NCBI GenBank assembly: GCA_943787225.1
Contig: CALSLP010000002.1
Span: forward strand, 648,648 to 712,647
Reading direction: 5' to 3'
Source of the DNA: an uncultured Alphaproteobacteria bacterium
GTDB taxonomy: Bacteria; Pseudomonadota; Alphaproteobacteria; MPNO01; UBA2964
DNA: 64,000 bases
A model generated the notes under the pieces. It saw only the letters and a list, made by a program, of their open reading frames with translations. It did not search any database and was not told the DNA's origin. Both the position numbers and the translations under genes were made by a program. Shown piece after piece: positions 8,652 through 16,543 of this stretch. Within the stretch, counting starts at the first letter, position 1. The number at the start of each line of letters is the position of its first letter.

Positions 8652-10511
8652 TTACCCTAGTGATTCATATATGTTTTGTGACGATTCTAGACCTATAATT
8701 CCAGCTCTAAAGAACTGCTCAATTGACTGCTTAATGCGCGTTTCCGCCCCCAATTCAGCGCCGTGACCTGCACGTAATATTTGTGTGACTGACCGCACAG
8801 ATTTTTGTCCATCAATGGCCTCCAGCAACGCTGCTGTTGTGGCATCAATCACAATCGTCCGAACCCCCGTGCCCGCCAAATCAGGAACAAAGATCGCCCA
8901 TGTTTTATTACGCGTCACATTTGCCGGAATCGGCGCCCCGGACAGGCATGGTAATAACTGATTTATATCGTGTTCAAACTGTTCAACGGCATAACGCGAA
9001 AGTGCCACCGGAACCAAATCATCGAGATTTTGCGGAAAATCTATCCAGGCATCATCGGCCATCCGAAACAAGGCTTCCGTTGCCTTGCCAGGATCTGTGC
9101 TGCCCGCCGCTTCAGCCCGTGCCACGTCGAGGCACTGATCCAGCCGGGTGACATCCTGCAGAAGCGCCGGAGATATACCGCCTGCCTTCGCGACCATATC
9201 CTTGAGAGATGGATTAGTCACCTGGACCCGACGTCCACCGGGACGATCTTGCGATATCGCCAGCGCCAGAGTCTGTTCAGTACGTTCTGGGTAGCGCATG
9301 GTTTTCTGTGATTCGATGACCGCCTCACGCCCTCGGAGCCCAATCTCTGGACGGGTCCGAGCCGCAAGCAAAGCTGTTTCAATAGCCTGCGACAGTTCAT
9401 CAATGTCGTTGACGTCGTTGACTCCAAAACAGTTATAACCATGCGCCAACCGCTCAGGGTTCGGCAACTTGCCAAGCATCTCCGTCGAACCAATTAACAT
9501 GCTGCCACAGCTCAGAACCTCACGCGCGACGACTGGTGAATGGAAGACGATCGGGAAATCCTGCTCCAGGGCACAGACCGCATCACAGCGCCGGATAAAT
9601 TCAGGCACCCGCCAGTTGGGCAGGAAGGGCAGCTGGACGACATGGTCCTGCAGCCCCAACGCTGTTGCCGCCTCTGCAAAACTCATATCGGCCTTAGGAT
9701 GGCCATGCCCGAGCACGAGAAGCCCCAGCTTGGGATTGGTTTTCACCAGCCGTGCCATGGCTTCGAGGAGCGCAGGCGTGCCCTTCTTCTCACCGAGCTT
9801 GCCGTAGACACCGATATAGCGGAACTCGGATCGGTAGGTGCCCCATTGCAATGGACGATACTCGGGGTCCGCCTGCGCTGCCGCACAGATAGCGGCGACA
9901 TCCAGTTCAGGGCCGTCCGGTGAAAACAGCTCCTCCGAAATCACAAACTCCGGATCAAGCCGCAAGCGAACCGGATCGATACCAAGCTTCTCAAGCTTGC
10001 GGGCGACCTTGCCACCAGCGAGCAGATAATCTGCTTTCTTGAGGATATGCGTAAAGAGCGGCGAGAACTGTTCCTGCAGCCATAACCGCCCGGCATCACT
10101 GCCGGCATTGCGAATGACATGCGGCAGACCCGCCATCTCAGCAATCATATGACCAGCGACAGCATAGGGTTGCCAGTAATAGGAAAACACTACCTCGATG
10201 CGAAACTCTTCACACACTTCAGCGCCGATTGAGGCGAGCTTGGTCACAAAGGCGTCGCCCATGGGAATATGCCAATGGGCTTTCTTTGCCTCGCTCCAAT
10301 GCACCCGAACATAGCCTTCGCCATAATCGGCATCACAGCGCGCCCAGTCCTCATCGCGCATCAACATCCGATAGGGAGGGCGTACCTCTTTGGCATTGGT
10401 CACGACATGGACCTGATGCCCCTTGCGGGCCAGCGCATGGGCATAGGAATAGGTGCGGGCCGACACGCCGCCCTGGATCGGCGGATATTTCCCGACAAGA
10501 CAGATTTTCAT
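8652..10511 (-). CDS. GT4 glycosyltransferase with PqqD-like C-terminal domain
   Basis: 619 residues. Residues 1-400 are a GT-B glycosyltransferase of family 4: KYPPIQGGVSARTYSYAHAL at the N-terminus, an RNAGSDAGR acceptor loop, VYGKLGEKKGTPALLEAM as the sugar-nucleotide domain, and a C-terminal phosphate/E region near VVAREVLSCGSMLIGS. The last about 80 residues resemble a PqqD-type winged-helix RiPP recognition element (TAALLEAIDGQKSVRSVTQI, then IKQSIEQFFRAGIIGL). Its start overlaps the end of the DUF2063-type gene by four bases, which places it in the MNIO operon. I infer that it glycosylates the modified Cys-rich peptide and uses its C-terminus to dock the leader. The domain fusion is read from pattern only. 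Confidence 0.8.
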   Translation of the reverse strand: MKICLVGKYPPIQGGVSARTYSYAHALARKGHQVHVVTNAKEVRPPYRMLMRDEDWARCDADYGEGYVRVHWSEAKKAHWHIPMGDAFVTKLASIGAEVCEEFRIEVVFSYYWQPYAVAGHMIAEMAGLPHVIRNAGSDAGRLWLQEQFSPLFTHILKKADYLLAGGKVARKLEKLGIDPVRLRLDPEFVISEELFSPDGPELDVAAICAAAQADPEYRPLQWGTYRSEFRYIGVYGKLGEKKGTPALLEAMARLVKTNPKLGLLVLGHGHPKADMSFAEAATALGLQDHVVQLPFLPNWRVPEFIRRCDAVCALEQDFPIVFHSPVVAREVLSCGSMLIGSTEMLGKLPNPERLAHGYNCFGVNDVNDIDELSQAIETALLAARTRPEIGLRGREAVIESQKTMRYPERTEQTLALAISQDRPGGRRVQVTNPSLKDMVAKAGGISPALLQDVTRLDQCLDVARAEAAGSTDPGKATEALFRMADDAWIDFPQNLDDLVPVALSRYAVEQFEHDINQLLPCLSGAPIPANVTRNKTWAIFVPDLAGTGVRTIVIDATTAALLEAIDGQKSVRSVTQILRAGHGAELGAETRIKQSIEQFFRAGIIGLESSQNIYESLG

Positions 10512-11245
10512 TGGTTTTTCTCCATGACGTTATTTTCGATAAGGGCAGCGACTAAAGCGGCGAAGCCACCGACACCGGCGAGCGGCGTCCAACCCTGCAA
10601 AGCGTTGAGGAAATCAAACGGGGCCTGCTTGAGTTCGAATATCCGTGGCGGGCCAGAAACGTTGGGCGGCGCGACCACGAGAAAGACCGGCCGCTTCTCA
10701 GGCGTCAGTTCAGCTTCCGGGTTCGCCAGCAGCGGACGGATATCATACTGCGCCGTCAGAAATTCCACGCCGGTCCGCAATCGGAAATAGGCACCTTCTT
10801 CCACATCGGGTGCCTCTTCGTCCTCTGTTGGGTCAACCTGGGCTACCTTCGACATCGCAAGTTCCAGCGCTGCAAGATCAGGTAGCCAGATTGGCTGCGG
10901 CGGCTCGGTTTCCCACAGCCCCCGCACAAAACCGAGAAACTGCGCGCCATTGTCATAGCGGGTGATACTGAACGGCGGACAGGCTGCCGCGAAATTCTTT
11001 AGCTCAGCACCGGGTGTTTTACGCATCGCCTCAAAACTGCGCGGGAACACGGCCATCAACTTCCCGGCACGCTTCTCCAGCGAGAACCGTCCCTCAAGCC
11101 GCAGCCGGTAAAGATCAATGCCAAACAGGCCTTCCGCCTCAGGCTTGCGATCGTACTGTCGGGGATCAGTCAGGTATGACAGCAGAGCGGTTTGACGCTC
11201 AAGCAACGGCTGATTTTGCATTCTCATTTCCTCTGCCAACGACAT
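10508..11245 (-). CDS. DUF2063-type partner protein of the MNIO enzyme
   Basis: 245 residues resembling the DUF2063 partner (BufC-like) that accompanies MNIO enzymes and helps present the precursor leader. Family features are the N-terminal helix with LLSYLTDPRQYDR, the YRLRLEGRFSLEKRAGKLMAVFP stretch, then PPFSITRYDNGAQFLGFV and LPDLAALELAMSKV. An acidic insert follows (DPTEDEEAPDVEEG). The start is uncertain: 11245, 11227 or 11221, each overlapping the MNIO gene end by 21-47 bases. The stop overlaps the glycosyltransferase start. It probably acts as a complex with the MNIO protein. Confidence 0.75.
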   Translation of the reverse strand: MSLAEEMRMQNQPLLERQTALLSYLTDPRQYDRKPEAEGLFGIDLYRLRLEGRFSLEKRAGKLMAVFPRSFEAMRKTPGAELKNFAAACPPFSITRYDNGAQFLGFVRGLWETEPPQPIWLPDLAALELAMSKVAQVDPTEDEEAPDVEEGAYFRLRTGVEFLTAQYDIRPLLANPEAELTPEKRPVFLVVAPPNVSGPPRIFELKQAPFDFLNALQGWTPLAGVGGFAALVAALIENNVMEKNQ

Positions 11246-12050
11246 TGCGGATCGCGCTTACATCGGCGGCGATTTCATCGACGGCACCGAGACGGTCATC
11301 GCGTTCCAGAATGATCGAGCGCGGCTCACAGACCTGCATGACATAATCCAGCAACCCCAATGTCTCCGGTGAGACCGGCTGGCTATGACTGTCGATCCGG
11401 GTTTGTTCAAAAAAGAAACCGCCTGCCATATGGATTTCCAGCACCTGATCGGCCGGCAGGGAATCCACAAAGGCGCGGGGGTCGTAGTGATAGTTTCGCG
11501 AATTGACGACCACATTTTCCACATCGAGCATGATGTAGGAGTCGGTCTCGCGGCAGATCAGATTTAGAAACTCGGCCTCGCCCATGGTCGATTCCGGGTA
11601 GTCGAACATGTAAGAAATATTCTCCAGTCCGAACTGTGCCGCCGGGATACGTGACTTCACGAAATTGACGTTATTGATAACCTGCTCGGCAACCTCTTCG
11701 GTGCGCGGCAGTGGTAGTAGATTGGCGAGATCAATGCCCGGTACTTTGGTCAGCGCCAGATGTTCGCTGTACCACTCAATCTCCAACTCATCGAGGGCGC
11801 GGGCGATATTATCGAGATAGGTCTGGTCGGGGAGAACGGCAGTGCCAACGGACAGGCCAATGCCATGCGCGATGAGCGGTATTTGCCCAACGAGCGCCGC
11901 AATAGCCTCCCGCCGTGCCGCCCCCCCGACCAGATAATGGTCGATCGTGATTTCCAGAACATCAAAAGAGTCGAGATTCGCGAGGGTCCAGTCATGGATT
12001 TCATAGCGATATCCAATGCCTATTTGAGCCGACTGTTTAAAATTCATCAT
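11199..12050 (-). CDS. MNIO (DUF692) multinuclear iron RiPP-modifying enzyme
   Basis: 283 residues of the DUF692/MNIO TIM-barrel family, which uses two or three irons and O2 to rework Cys, Asp or Asn residues of ribosomal peptides. Metal and active-site motifs in order: AHGIGLS (H62), SEHLA (E96, H97), LENISYMF (E143, N144), LDVENVVVN (D176, N179), IHMAGG (H207), DSHSQPV (D220, H222) and ILERDD (E249). All expected ligand positions are filled. It lies 60 bases downstream of the tiny Cys-rich precursor gene and overlaps the DUF2063-type partner, the usual MNIO operon order. The product chemistry cannot be predicted beyond modification of the CSCGCGCG tail. Confidence 0.9.
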   Translation of the reverse strand: MMNFKQSAQIGIGYRYEIHDWTLANLDSFDVLEITIDHYLVGGAARREAIAALVGQIPLIAHGIGLSVGTAVLPDQTYLDNIARALDELEIEWYSEHLALTKVPGIDLANLLPLPRTEEVAEQVINNVNFVKSRIPAAQFGLENISYMFDYPESTMGEAEFLNLICRETDSYIMLDVENVVVNSRNYHYDPRAFVDSLPADQVLEIHMAGGFFFEQTRIDSHSQPVSPETLGLLDYVMQVCEPRSIILERDDRLGAVDEIAADVSAIRNVVGRGNENAKSAVA

Positions 12051-12110
12051 TTGCTGAATGACCCTCTTGAAACGCTTGATGCTATTTTCTGGAATTTAGT
12101 CCCCTACCCG

Positions 12111-12248
12111 TCAACCGCAGCCGCAGCCGCAGGAGCAGCTATCGGCATTGGTTTCATCCGCCGCTGAAGCAATCGACTGAATTTGCCATTCAACGATTCC
12201 GGTATCAGTCTCTGTGACGGTTTCTGCGTTTTCTTTGATATTTAACAT
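12111..12248 (-). CDS. Cys-rich RiPP precursor peptide (CSCGCGCG core)
   Basis: A 45-codon gene below usual length cut-offs. It starts at the ATG at 12248, preceded by AAAGGAG at ideal spacing, and ends with TGA at 12111-12113. The first 37 residues are a polar, acidic leader (ENAETVTETDTG..., one Trp, no Cys) and the last eight are CSCGCGCG, with four Cys alternating with Ser/Gly. There is no signal peptide, unlike bufferin-type MNIO substrates. It lies 60 bases upstream of the MNIO gene on the same strand. Position, ribosome site, leader/core layout and the end on a Cys-rich tail together make it the likely substrate of the MNIO/DUF2063/GT4 set. Confidence 0.8.
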   Translation of the reverse strand: MLNIKENAETVTETDTGIVEWQIQSIASAADETNADSCSCGCGCG

Positions 12249-12277
12249 CTACATATTCTCCTTTGGTTACATCTCCC

Positions 12278-12310
12278 CCACAATATGCTGTGGTTGCCTA
12301 AGTTTTAGGC
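12278..12310. promoter_or_regulatory. Paired palindromes upstream of the RiPP precursor
   Basis: Two perfect inverted repeats lie back to back: CCACA-ATATGC-TGTGG at 12278-12293 and GCCTAA-GTT-TTAGGC at 12296-12310. They are 30-62 bases upstream of the precursor start and in the divergent region shared with the 12440 gene. TTTTAGG is repeated directly at 12313. They could be operator sites or, if transcribed, leader hairpins. Function is inference. Confidence 0.45.
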
Positions 12311-12439
12311 GATTTTAGGTTTTCAGTTACAACCTATAGGGTCAAGATAAGGAGGCCGGATGTTGTTTAATTCATGTGGATAAAAATAAATCCCAAAACT
12401 TAGTTCGGAATCCAAGATGTTAAGCAGTACACTGGAATA

Positions 12440-13243
12440 ATGATGGGAATTTTCAAATATAGTCCTGCAATGGATTGCAGAAATCCGATTCGATTGTGGG
12501 TGATTCCACTTATCCTCGCGCTCGTAATCCTCAGCCCAAGCGCCTATGCCACCAGTAAAATTTCCACGGCACACTTTGATATAAATTATGCCAATGTCAG
12601 TGACGCCTTGGCTGAGCGTTTTGCCGAAGATATTGAGCAAGCCTATCAAGATGTCGGGAAATTTTTGGGCAAAGACATTTCACAAAGAATCAGCGTTTCA
12701 ATTAGCGACGACCACCTTTTCCCCCATTACAAACGAAGCAAGAAACTGATTGCTGTTCCGGGAAACCGTCTCCGCGGGGACGCGCCAGGGCCGCCACATT
12801 TAAGAGGGCGCGGTCCCGGGACGCCTTCTCTCGTATCCAATGTTTTGATGTCCTCAAAAAATAAGGTCTGGGGGAAGTTTCTGGAAACCGGCTTCGAATC
12901 ATATATGTACGAACTTTTTCACAAGAAATATGACCGTGCGTTCCCGACCATGGGCAAAGAAATTCATCAGGCCACCGCGCTTGCTTATCGTCGGTTTAGC
13001 CGACTATTCCCGCTCAAGGATGTGGAAGAAGCCCGTACCCGACGGCAACGCCATGGCGGCACACGCCAGCTCGCTTATTTGCAGGAAGCTTCCTTCGTGA
13101 AGTTTTTGATCGAAACCTACGGTAAAGATAAATTCATTAGGGTATTTGACGGCGAAACTTTTGATGTCGTTTACAGTAAAAATATCGGGATGTTAGAGCG
13201 CGAATGGCTTAAACTGATCAACGGAATCAGAATTACTAATTAG
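12440..13243 (+). CDS. Secreted peptidase-MA-like protein lacking its zinc site
   Basis: 267 residues with an N-terminal signal peptide (hydrophobic stretch WVIPLILALVILSPSAYA, cleavage probably after AYA), so periplasmic or secreted. The body resembles gluzincin peptidase-MA proteins: ISTAHFDINYANVSD, then a segment where the family has HExTH, then FLETGFESYM where the family has a downstream E ligand. Here the HExxH position reads SLVSN (within TPSLVSNVL), so both His and the catalytic Glu appear lost. The GRLRG/RGRGP region just before is odd and Arg/Pro/Gly rich. It is divergent from the RiPP operon and 11 bases ahead of the cyclase gene, so probably co-transcribed with the latter. Confidence 0.6.
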   Translation: MMGIFKYSPAMDCRNPIRLWVIPLILALVILSPSAYATSKISTAHFDINYANVSDALAERFAEDIEQAYQDVGKFLGKDISQRISVSISDDHLFPHYKRSKKLIAVPGNRLRGDAPGPPHLRGRGPGTPSLVSNVLMSSKNKVWGKFLETGFESYMYELFHKKYDRAFPTMGKEIHQATALAYRRFSRLFPLKDVEEARTRRQRHGGTRQLAYLQEASFVKFLIETYGKDKFIRVFDGETFDVVYSKNIGMLEREWLKLINGIRITN

Positions 13244-13254
13244 TTCAGTGCCAT

Positions 13255-15183
13255 ATGGCCGACAATATATTTGACATCAGGACAGATGCTACACCAGGTG
13301 GTGAGCGCAGGCTCGCCGCAGTCGTGGTTGCTGATATTGTTGGCTACACCACCATGATGGAGCGCAATGAGTCCGCCACCCATAGCGCGGTGATGGCAGT
13401 CTATAACGGCATATTTGTCCCTGGCATTGCCTCCCACAATGGGGAGATTGTTAAAAGTACCGGCGATGGGGCGGTCTGTGCCTTCAGTAGTGTGGCGGAT
13501 GCCGTCACCTTTGCCTTTAGGTTTCAGCAACAGCTTGCCGAACGCAACAAGCAACCGGAAACCAAACAACCAATTGACTACCGAATTGGCATCAATTTTG
13601 GCGATGTCATCTTTGAGGAACACGATATTTTTGGCGAAGGCGTCAATGCCGCCGCACGGTTGGAGCAAATCGCGCCTCCAGGTGGAATTTATATTTCCAA
13701 CGTCGTTTATCAAGAAGTACACAACAAGGTTCCGATCAATTTTACCGACCTCGGCAAGCAGCAGGTCAAAAACCTGTCCAACCCGCTACATGTTTACCGC
13801 GTTGAAACTGGTATAAAGCGTCCATTGCGGACCTATATGCCGCGCCCGCATTCTTTGCGGCATCCGCTTTTTTTGTCCATTGTCATTGCATTGGTGTTTG
13901 CCGGTAGCTTTTTCACCTGGCTGCACTTCTCGGGGACCGTTCCCGACGCCGCGAAGAAACACGCCATCGCCCTGCCCGACAAACCCTCGATCGCCGTCCT
14001 GCCCTTCAAAAACCAGAATGCCGATCCAGCGCATGGCTATTTTAGTGATGGCATTTCCGAAGATCTGATCACCGATCTGTCAAAAATGTCAGGCCTGTTT
14101 GTTATTTCACGCCATTCGAGCTTCGCCTATCGCAGCGAAAAGCCAGATATACGCGCCATCGGCAACGAGCTTGGCGTAAAATATGTGTTGGACGGCACGG
14201 TCCGGCGCCAAGGCAAGCGCATGCGTCTCAATGTCTATCTGATCGACACTAAAACCGGGACCCAGCGTTGGGCTGAAAGGTTTGATCGCGACGTTGAGGC
14301 TCTGTTTGAAACCCAAGATGCCATCACCCGTCAAATCGTCGCGCTCCTGACCCGTGAGTTACAACCGACCGAGCGCCTGGCGGCATCAAGCCGAACCAAA
14401 AGCGTTGAGGCGTATGACATTTACTTACGAGGGTTACGGTTGTACCGCGAACATACGCCGGGAAACTTTGTCAAAGCAGAAGGCCTCTTCAAGAAAGCGC
14501 TCAAGCTCGACCCCAACTATGCTGACGCGCATGCTTCCTTGGCTTCAATCTATATAATTTCCACCGTTCGAAACTGGCACAAGCAACTAGGTTTTTCGGA
14601 TAGCTGGTATTCCTCGCAACAGGCACGAGCAAGTTTGGCACAGGCCATGCGGCGCCCAAACTCAGAAGCCTTTAGGGTGGCATCAAGATTTAACTACATT
14701 GACGGGTTTTTTGACGAAGCCCTACGCAAAATGCAGCGCGCAATTTCCATCGACCCTAATAATGCCGACAACTTCTTGTCCTTGGCAATCGCACAACATT
14801 GGGCCGGCAGTTCACTGGAGGCCATTGAATCGACAAAAACGGCAATGCGTTTGAATCCTCGTCACCCACCTCACTATTTCTTGCCTTTGGGGAGGGCTTA
14901 TTATTCTCTGGCAAAATGGAAAAAAACCATAACCGCACTGGAGAATTGGGTAAAACTGGATGCTTCTCAAACTATGGCCACAGCGCATTTGATAGCCGCC
15001 TACGGCCAGGTAAATGAAATGCAGAAGGCTAGAAGTGTCCTAGCGTCACTTGACAAGACAAGAAAATCCTACGGTAGAACGCCGTTCACTTTAGGTCGCG
15101 CTCGAGATTTATCCCATTACAAACGCAAAGAAGATCTTGAAAGGTTACTCGACGGGCTGCGCAAGGCAGGTGTGCCTGAGTAA
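13255..15183 (+). CDS. Class III adenylate cyclase with TM, FlgO/TolB-N-like and TPR domains
   Basis: 642 residues. Residues 18-185 are a class III nucleotidyl cyclase: metal Asp in VVADIVGYT and in KSTGDGAV, substrate Lys in the same motif, Asp in EEHDIFGEGVNAAARL with the transition-state Asn and Arg. The K/D pair indicates ATP as substrate. One membrane helix follows (about 203-222). Next comes a FlgO/TolB-N-like module (KPSIAVLPFKNQNADP through RFDRDVEALFETQDAI), then TPR-like repeats to the end. This architecture is common in alphaproteobacteria; the outer region is thought to sense or bind partners. The gene converges on a Crp/Fnr regulator whose stop lies seven bases away. Confidence 0.9.
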   Translation: MADNIFDIRTDATPGGERRLAAVVVADIVGYTTMMERNESATHSAVMAVYNGIFVPGIASHNGEIVKSTGDGAVCAFSSVADAVTFAFRFQQQLAERNKQPETKQPIDYRIGINFGDVIFEEHDIFGEGVNAAARLEQIAPPGGIYISNVVYQEVHNKVPINFTDLGKQQVKNLSNPLHVYRVETGIKRPLRTYMPRPHSLRHPLFLSIVIALVFAGSFFTWLHFSGTVPDAAKKHAIALPDKPSIAVLPFKNQNADPAHGYFSDGISEDLITDLSKMSGLFVISRHSSFAYRSEKPDIRAIGNELGVKYVLDGTVRRQGKRMRLNVYLIDTKTGTQRWAERFDRDVEALFETQDAITRQIVALLTRELQPTERLAASSRTKSVEAYDIYLRGLRLYREHTPGNFVKAEGLFKKALKLDPNYADAHASLASIYIISTVRNWHKQLGFSDSWYSSQQARASLAQAMRRPNSEAFRVASRFNYIDGFFDEALRKMQRAISIDPNNADNFLSLAIAQHWAGSSLEAIESTKTAMRLNPRHPPHYFLPLGRAYYSLAKWKKTITALENWVKLDASQTMATAHLIAAYGQVNEMQKARSVLASLDKTRKSYGRTPFTLGRARDLSHYKRKEDLERLLDGLRKAGVPE

Positions 15184-15189
15184 CGGCGC

Positions 15190-15915
15190 TTATCTGTCGC
15201 CGTCGCCGATCCGTTTAAGCGCCCGCATATTGCGAATGACGATCCGGCCAGACTCCAGAGCAATGATACCCTGTTCACGCCATTCGGCGAGTTGACGGTT
15301 TAGCGTCTCGCGAGTTGTGCCGGTAATCTTGCCGAGCTCACTTTGGGACAGGCGCAGATCGATCTGCGTCCCGACATCAACTTCATTGCCAAACTGTTCG
15401 GCCAACCGAACAAGCACGCGGGCAAACCGCACCGCATTGGTCAGGATCAAATCCTCAACCTGCTCACTGGTGCGCCGCAGCCGATCGCAGAGCACTTCCA
15501 GCATCCGAATGGCAGCGCGGGGGTTGCGCTCGAGGATCGGCAAAAAATCCCGTCGTTCCAAAACCAGAACTTCGGTAAACTGGATCGCCGTCGCATCGGC
15601 ACTGCGTTCCTTGCCATCGAGTAAGGCGATTTCACCAACCACCTCGCCCGCCTGAATCAGGTTAAGAACAATCTCCTTGGCCTCGGATGTAATCGTACTG
15701 ATCCGGACGCAGCCTTTGATGACCAACAGCATACTGATGCCGGGATCGCCCTTGCGAAAAATTGTCTCGCCTGACCCATAGGTCATCAACCGCGCATGTT
15801 GCGCGAGCCGGTCGACGTCCTCGTCGTCCAGAGACTCAATAAATGTATGAGCAAGAAGTAGAGACTTCTTGTCTTGTGCCGATGGAGTTCTTGTCTCCTT
15901 CGAGCCGTCCGGCAT
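15190..15915 (-). CDS. Crp/Fnr family transcriptional regulator
   Basis: 241 residues from the ATG at 15915, chosen for the GAGGGGAG site just upstream; a GTG at 15930 would add five residues. The N-terminal cyclic-nucleotide-binding barrel has the phosphate cassette GEIALLDGKERSADA, consistent with cNMP binding. The C-terminal winged HTH has LSQSELGKITGTTRETLNRQL. No Fnr-type Cys cluster is present. Together with the adjacent adenylate cyclase this suggests a local cAMP-response pair (inference). Confidence 0.9.
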   Translation of the reverse strand: MPDGSKETRTPSAQDKKSLLLAHTFIESLDDEDVDRLAQHARLMTYGSGETIFRKGDPGISMLLVIKGCVRISTITSEAKEIVLNLIQAGEVVGEIALLDGKERSADATAIQFTEVLVLERRDFLPILERNPRAAIRMLEVLCDRLRRTSEQVEDLILTNAVRFARVLVRLAEQFGNEVDVGTQIDLRLSQSELGKITGTTRETLNRQLAEWREQGIIALESGRIVIRNMRALKRIGDGDR

Positions 15916-15958
15916 TGGGACTCCCCTCACCTCACCAGTCTGCTTTCAAGAAAACTGG

Positions 15959-16414
15959 TCAGTCAGCCTTATCTTCTTGACCCAGTGATTTCACAAGATT
16001 GAAGACACGGGAACGAACCACTTTATCCTGGATAAGATAATAGGCACGAACGAAGGCAAGAGTCTCCCCACTTCGATAGATTTCGGGATCACTTTGAGTA
16101 ATCCCCCGATCGTCGGGATCAATAGGCTTATCCGGATCAGACCGACTCAGCTCAAGGGCCGGCAAGCCCTGAAAAAAGAAGTCAGGATCGACGCTCAGAA
16201 TTTGGCTTATCTCAAACAGCCGACTCGCTGAAATCCGGTTACTCCCGTTCTCATATTTCTGAACTTGCTGAAAGGTAAGGCCGAGCGCATCACCAAGTTT
16301 GGTCTGGCTAATGCCCAATATGCGCCGCCGGAGGCGTACCCGACTGCCGACATGGGAATCAACTTCGTGTATACTCTTTGACTCTACTGATGATGGTATG
16401 TTCTTGGGAACCAC
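15959..16414 (-). CDS. XRE-family HTH transcriptional regulator
   Basis: 151 residues. The HTH_3 domain lies at about residues 22-80 (VRLRRRILGISQTKLGDALG, then FQQVQKYENGSNRISASRL). The C-terminal half is short and helical (GETLAFVRAYYLIQD...SRVFNLVKSL) and resembles regulators common in Rhodospirillales. It lies upstream of the Crp/Fnr gene on the same strand with a 43-base gap. Target unknown. Confidence 0.85.
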   Translation of the reverse strand: MVPKNIPSSVESKSIHEVDSHVGSRVRLRRRILGISQTKLGDALGLTFQQVQKYENGSNRISASRLFEISQILSVDPDFFFQGLPALELSRSDPDKPIDPDDRGITQSDPEIYRSGETLAFVRAYYLIQDKVVRSRVFNLVKSLGQEDKAD

Positions 16415-16543
16415 CGGGCACTTCCTAAATTTACTGAATTTAACAAGGCTCCCTAATCAACAGGAAGCCCCTACAAAACCGGCATAATTTAAACTATGAT
16501 TTAGATCACATGTCAATGGAGGCGCACGTCAAAGTGGGGCTTC

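Noticed and set aside
12323-12649. Minus-strand 108-codon ORF upstream of the precursor, possible extra RiPP gene
   Set aside because: It overlaps the signal peptide of the 12440 gene antisense, has no ribosome site and no recognisable pattern.
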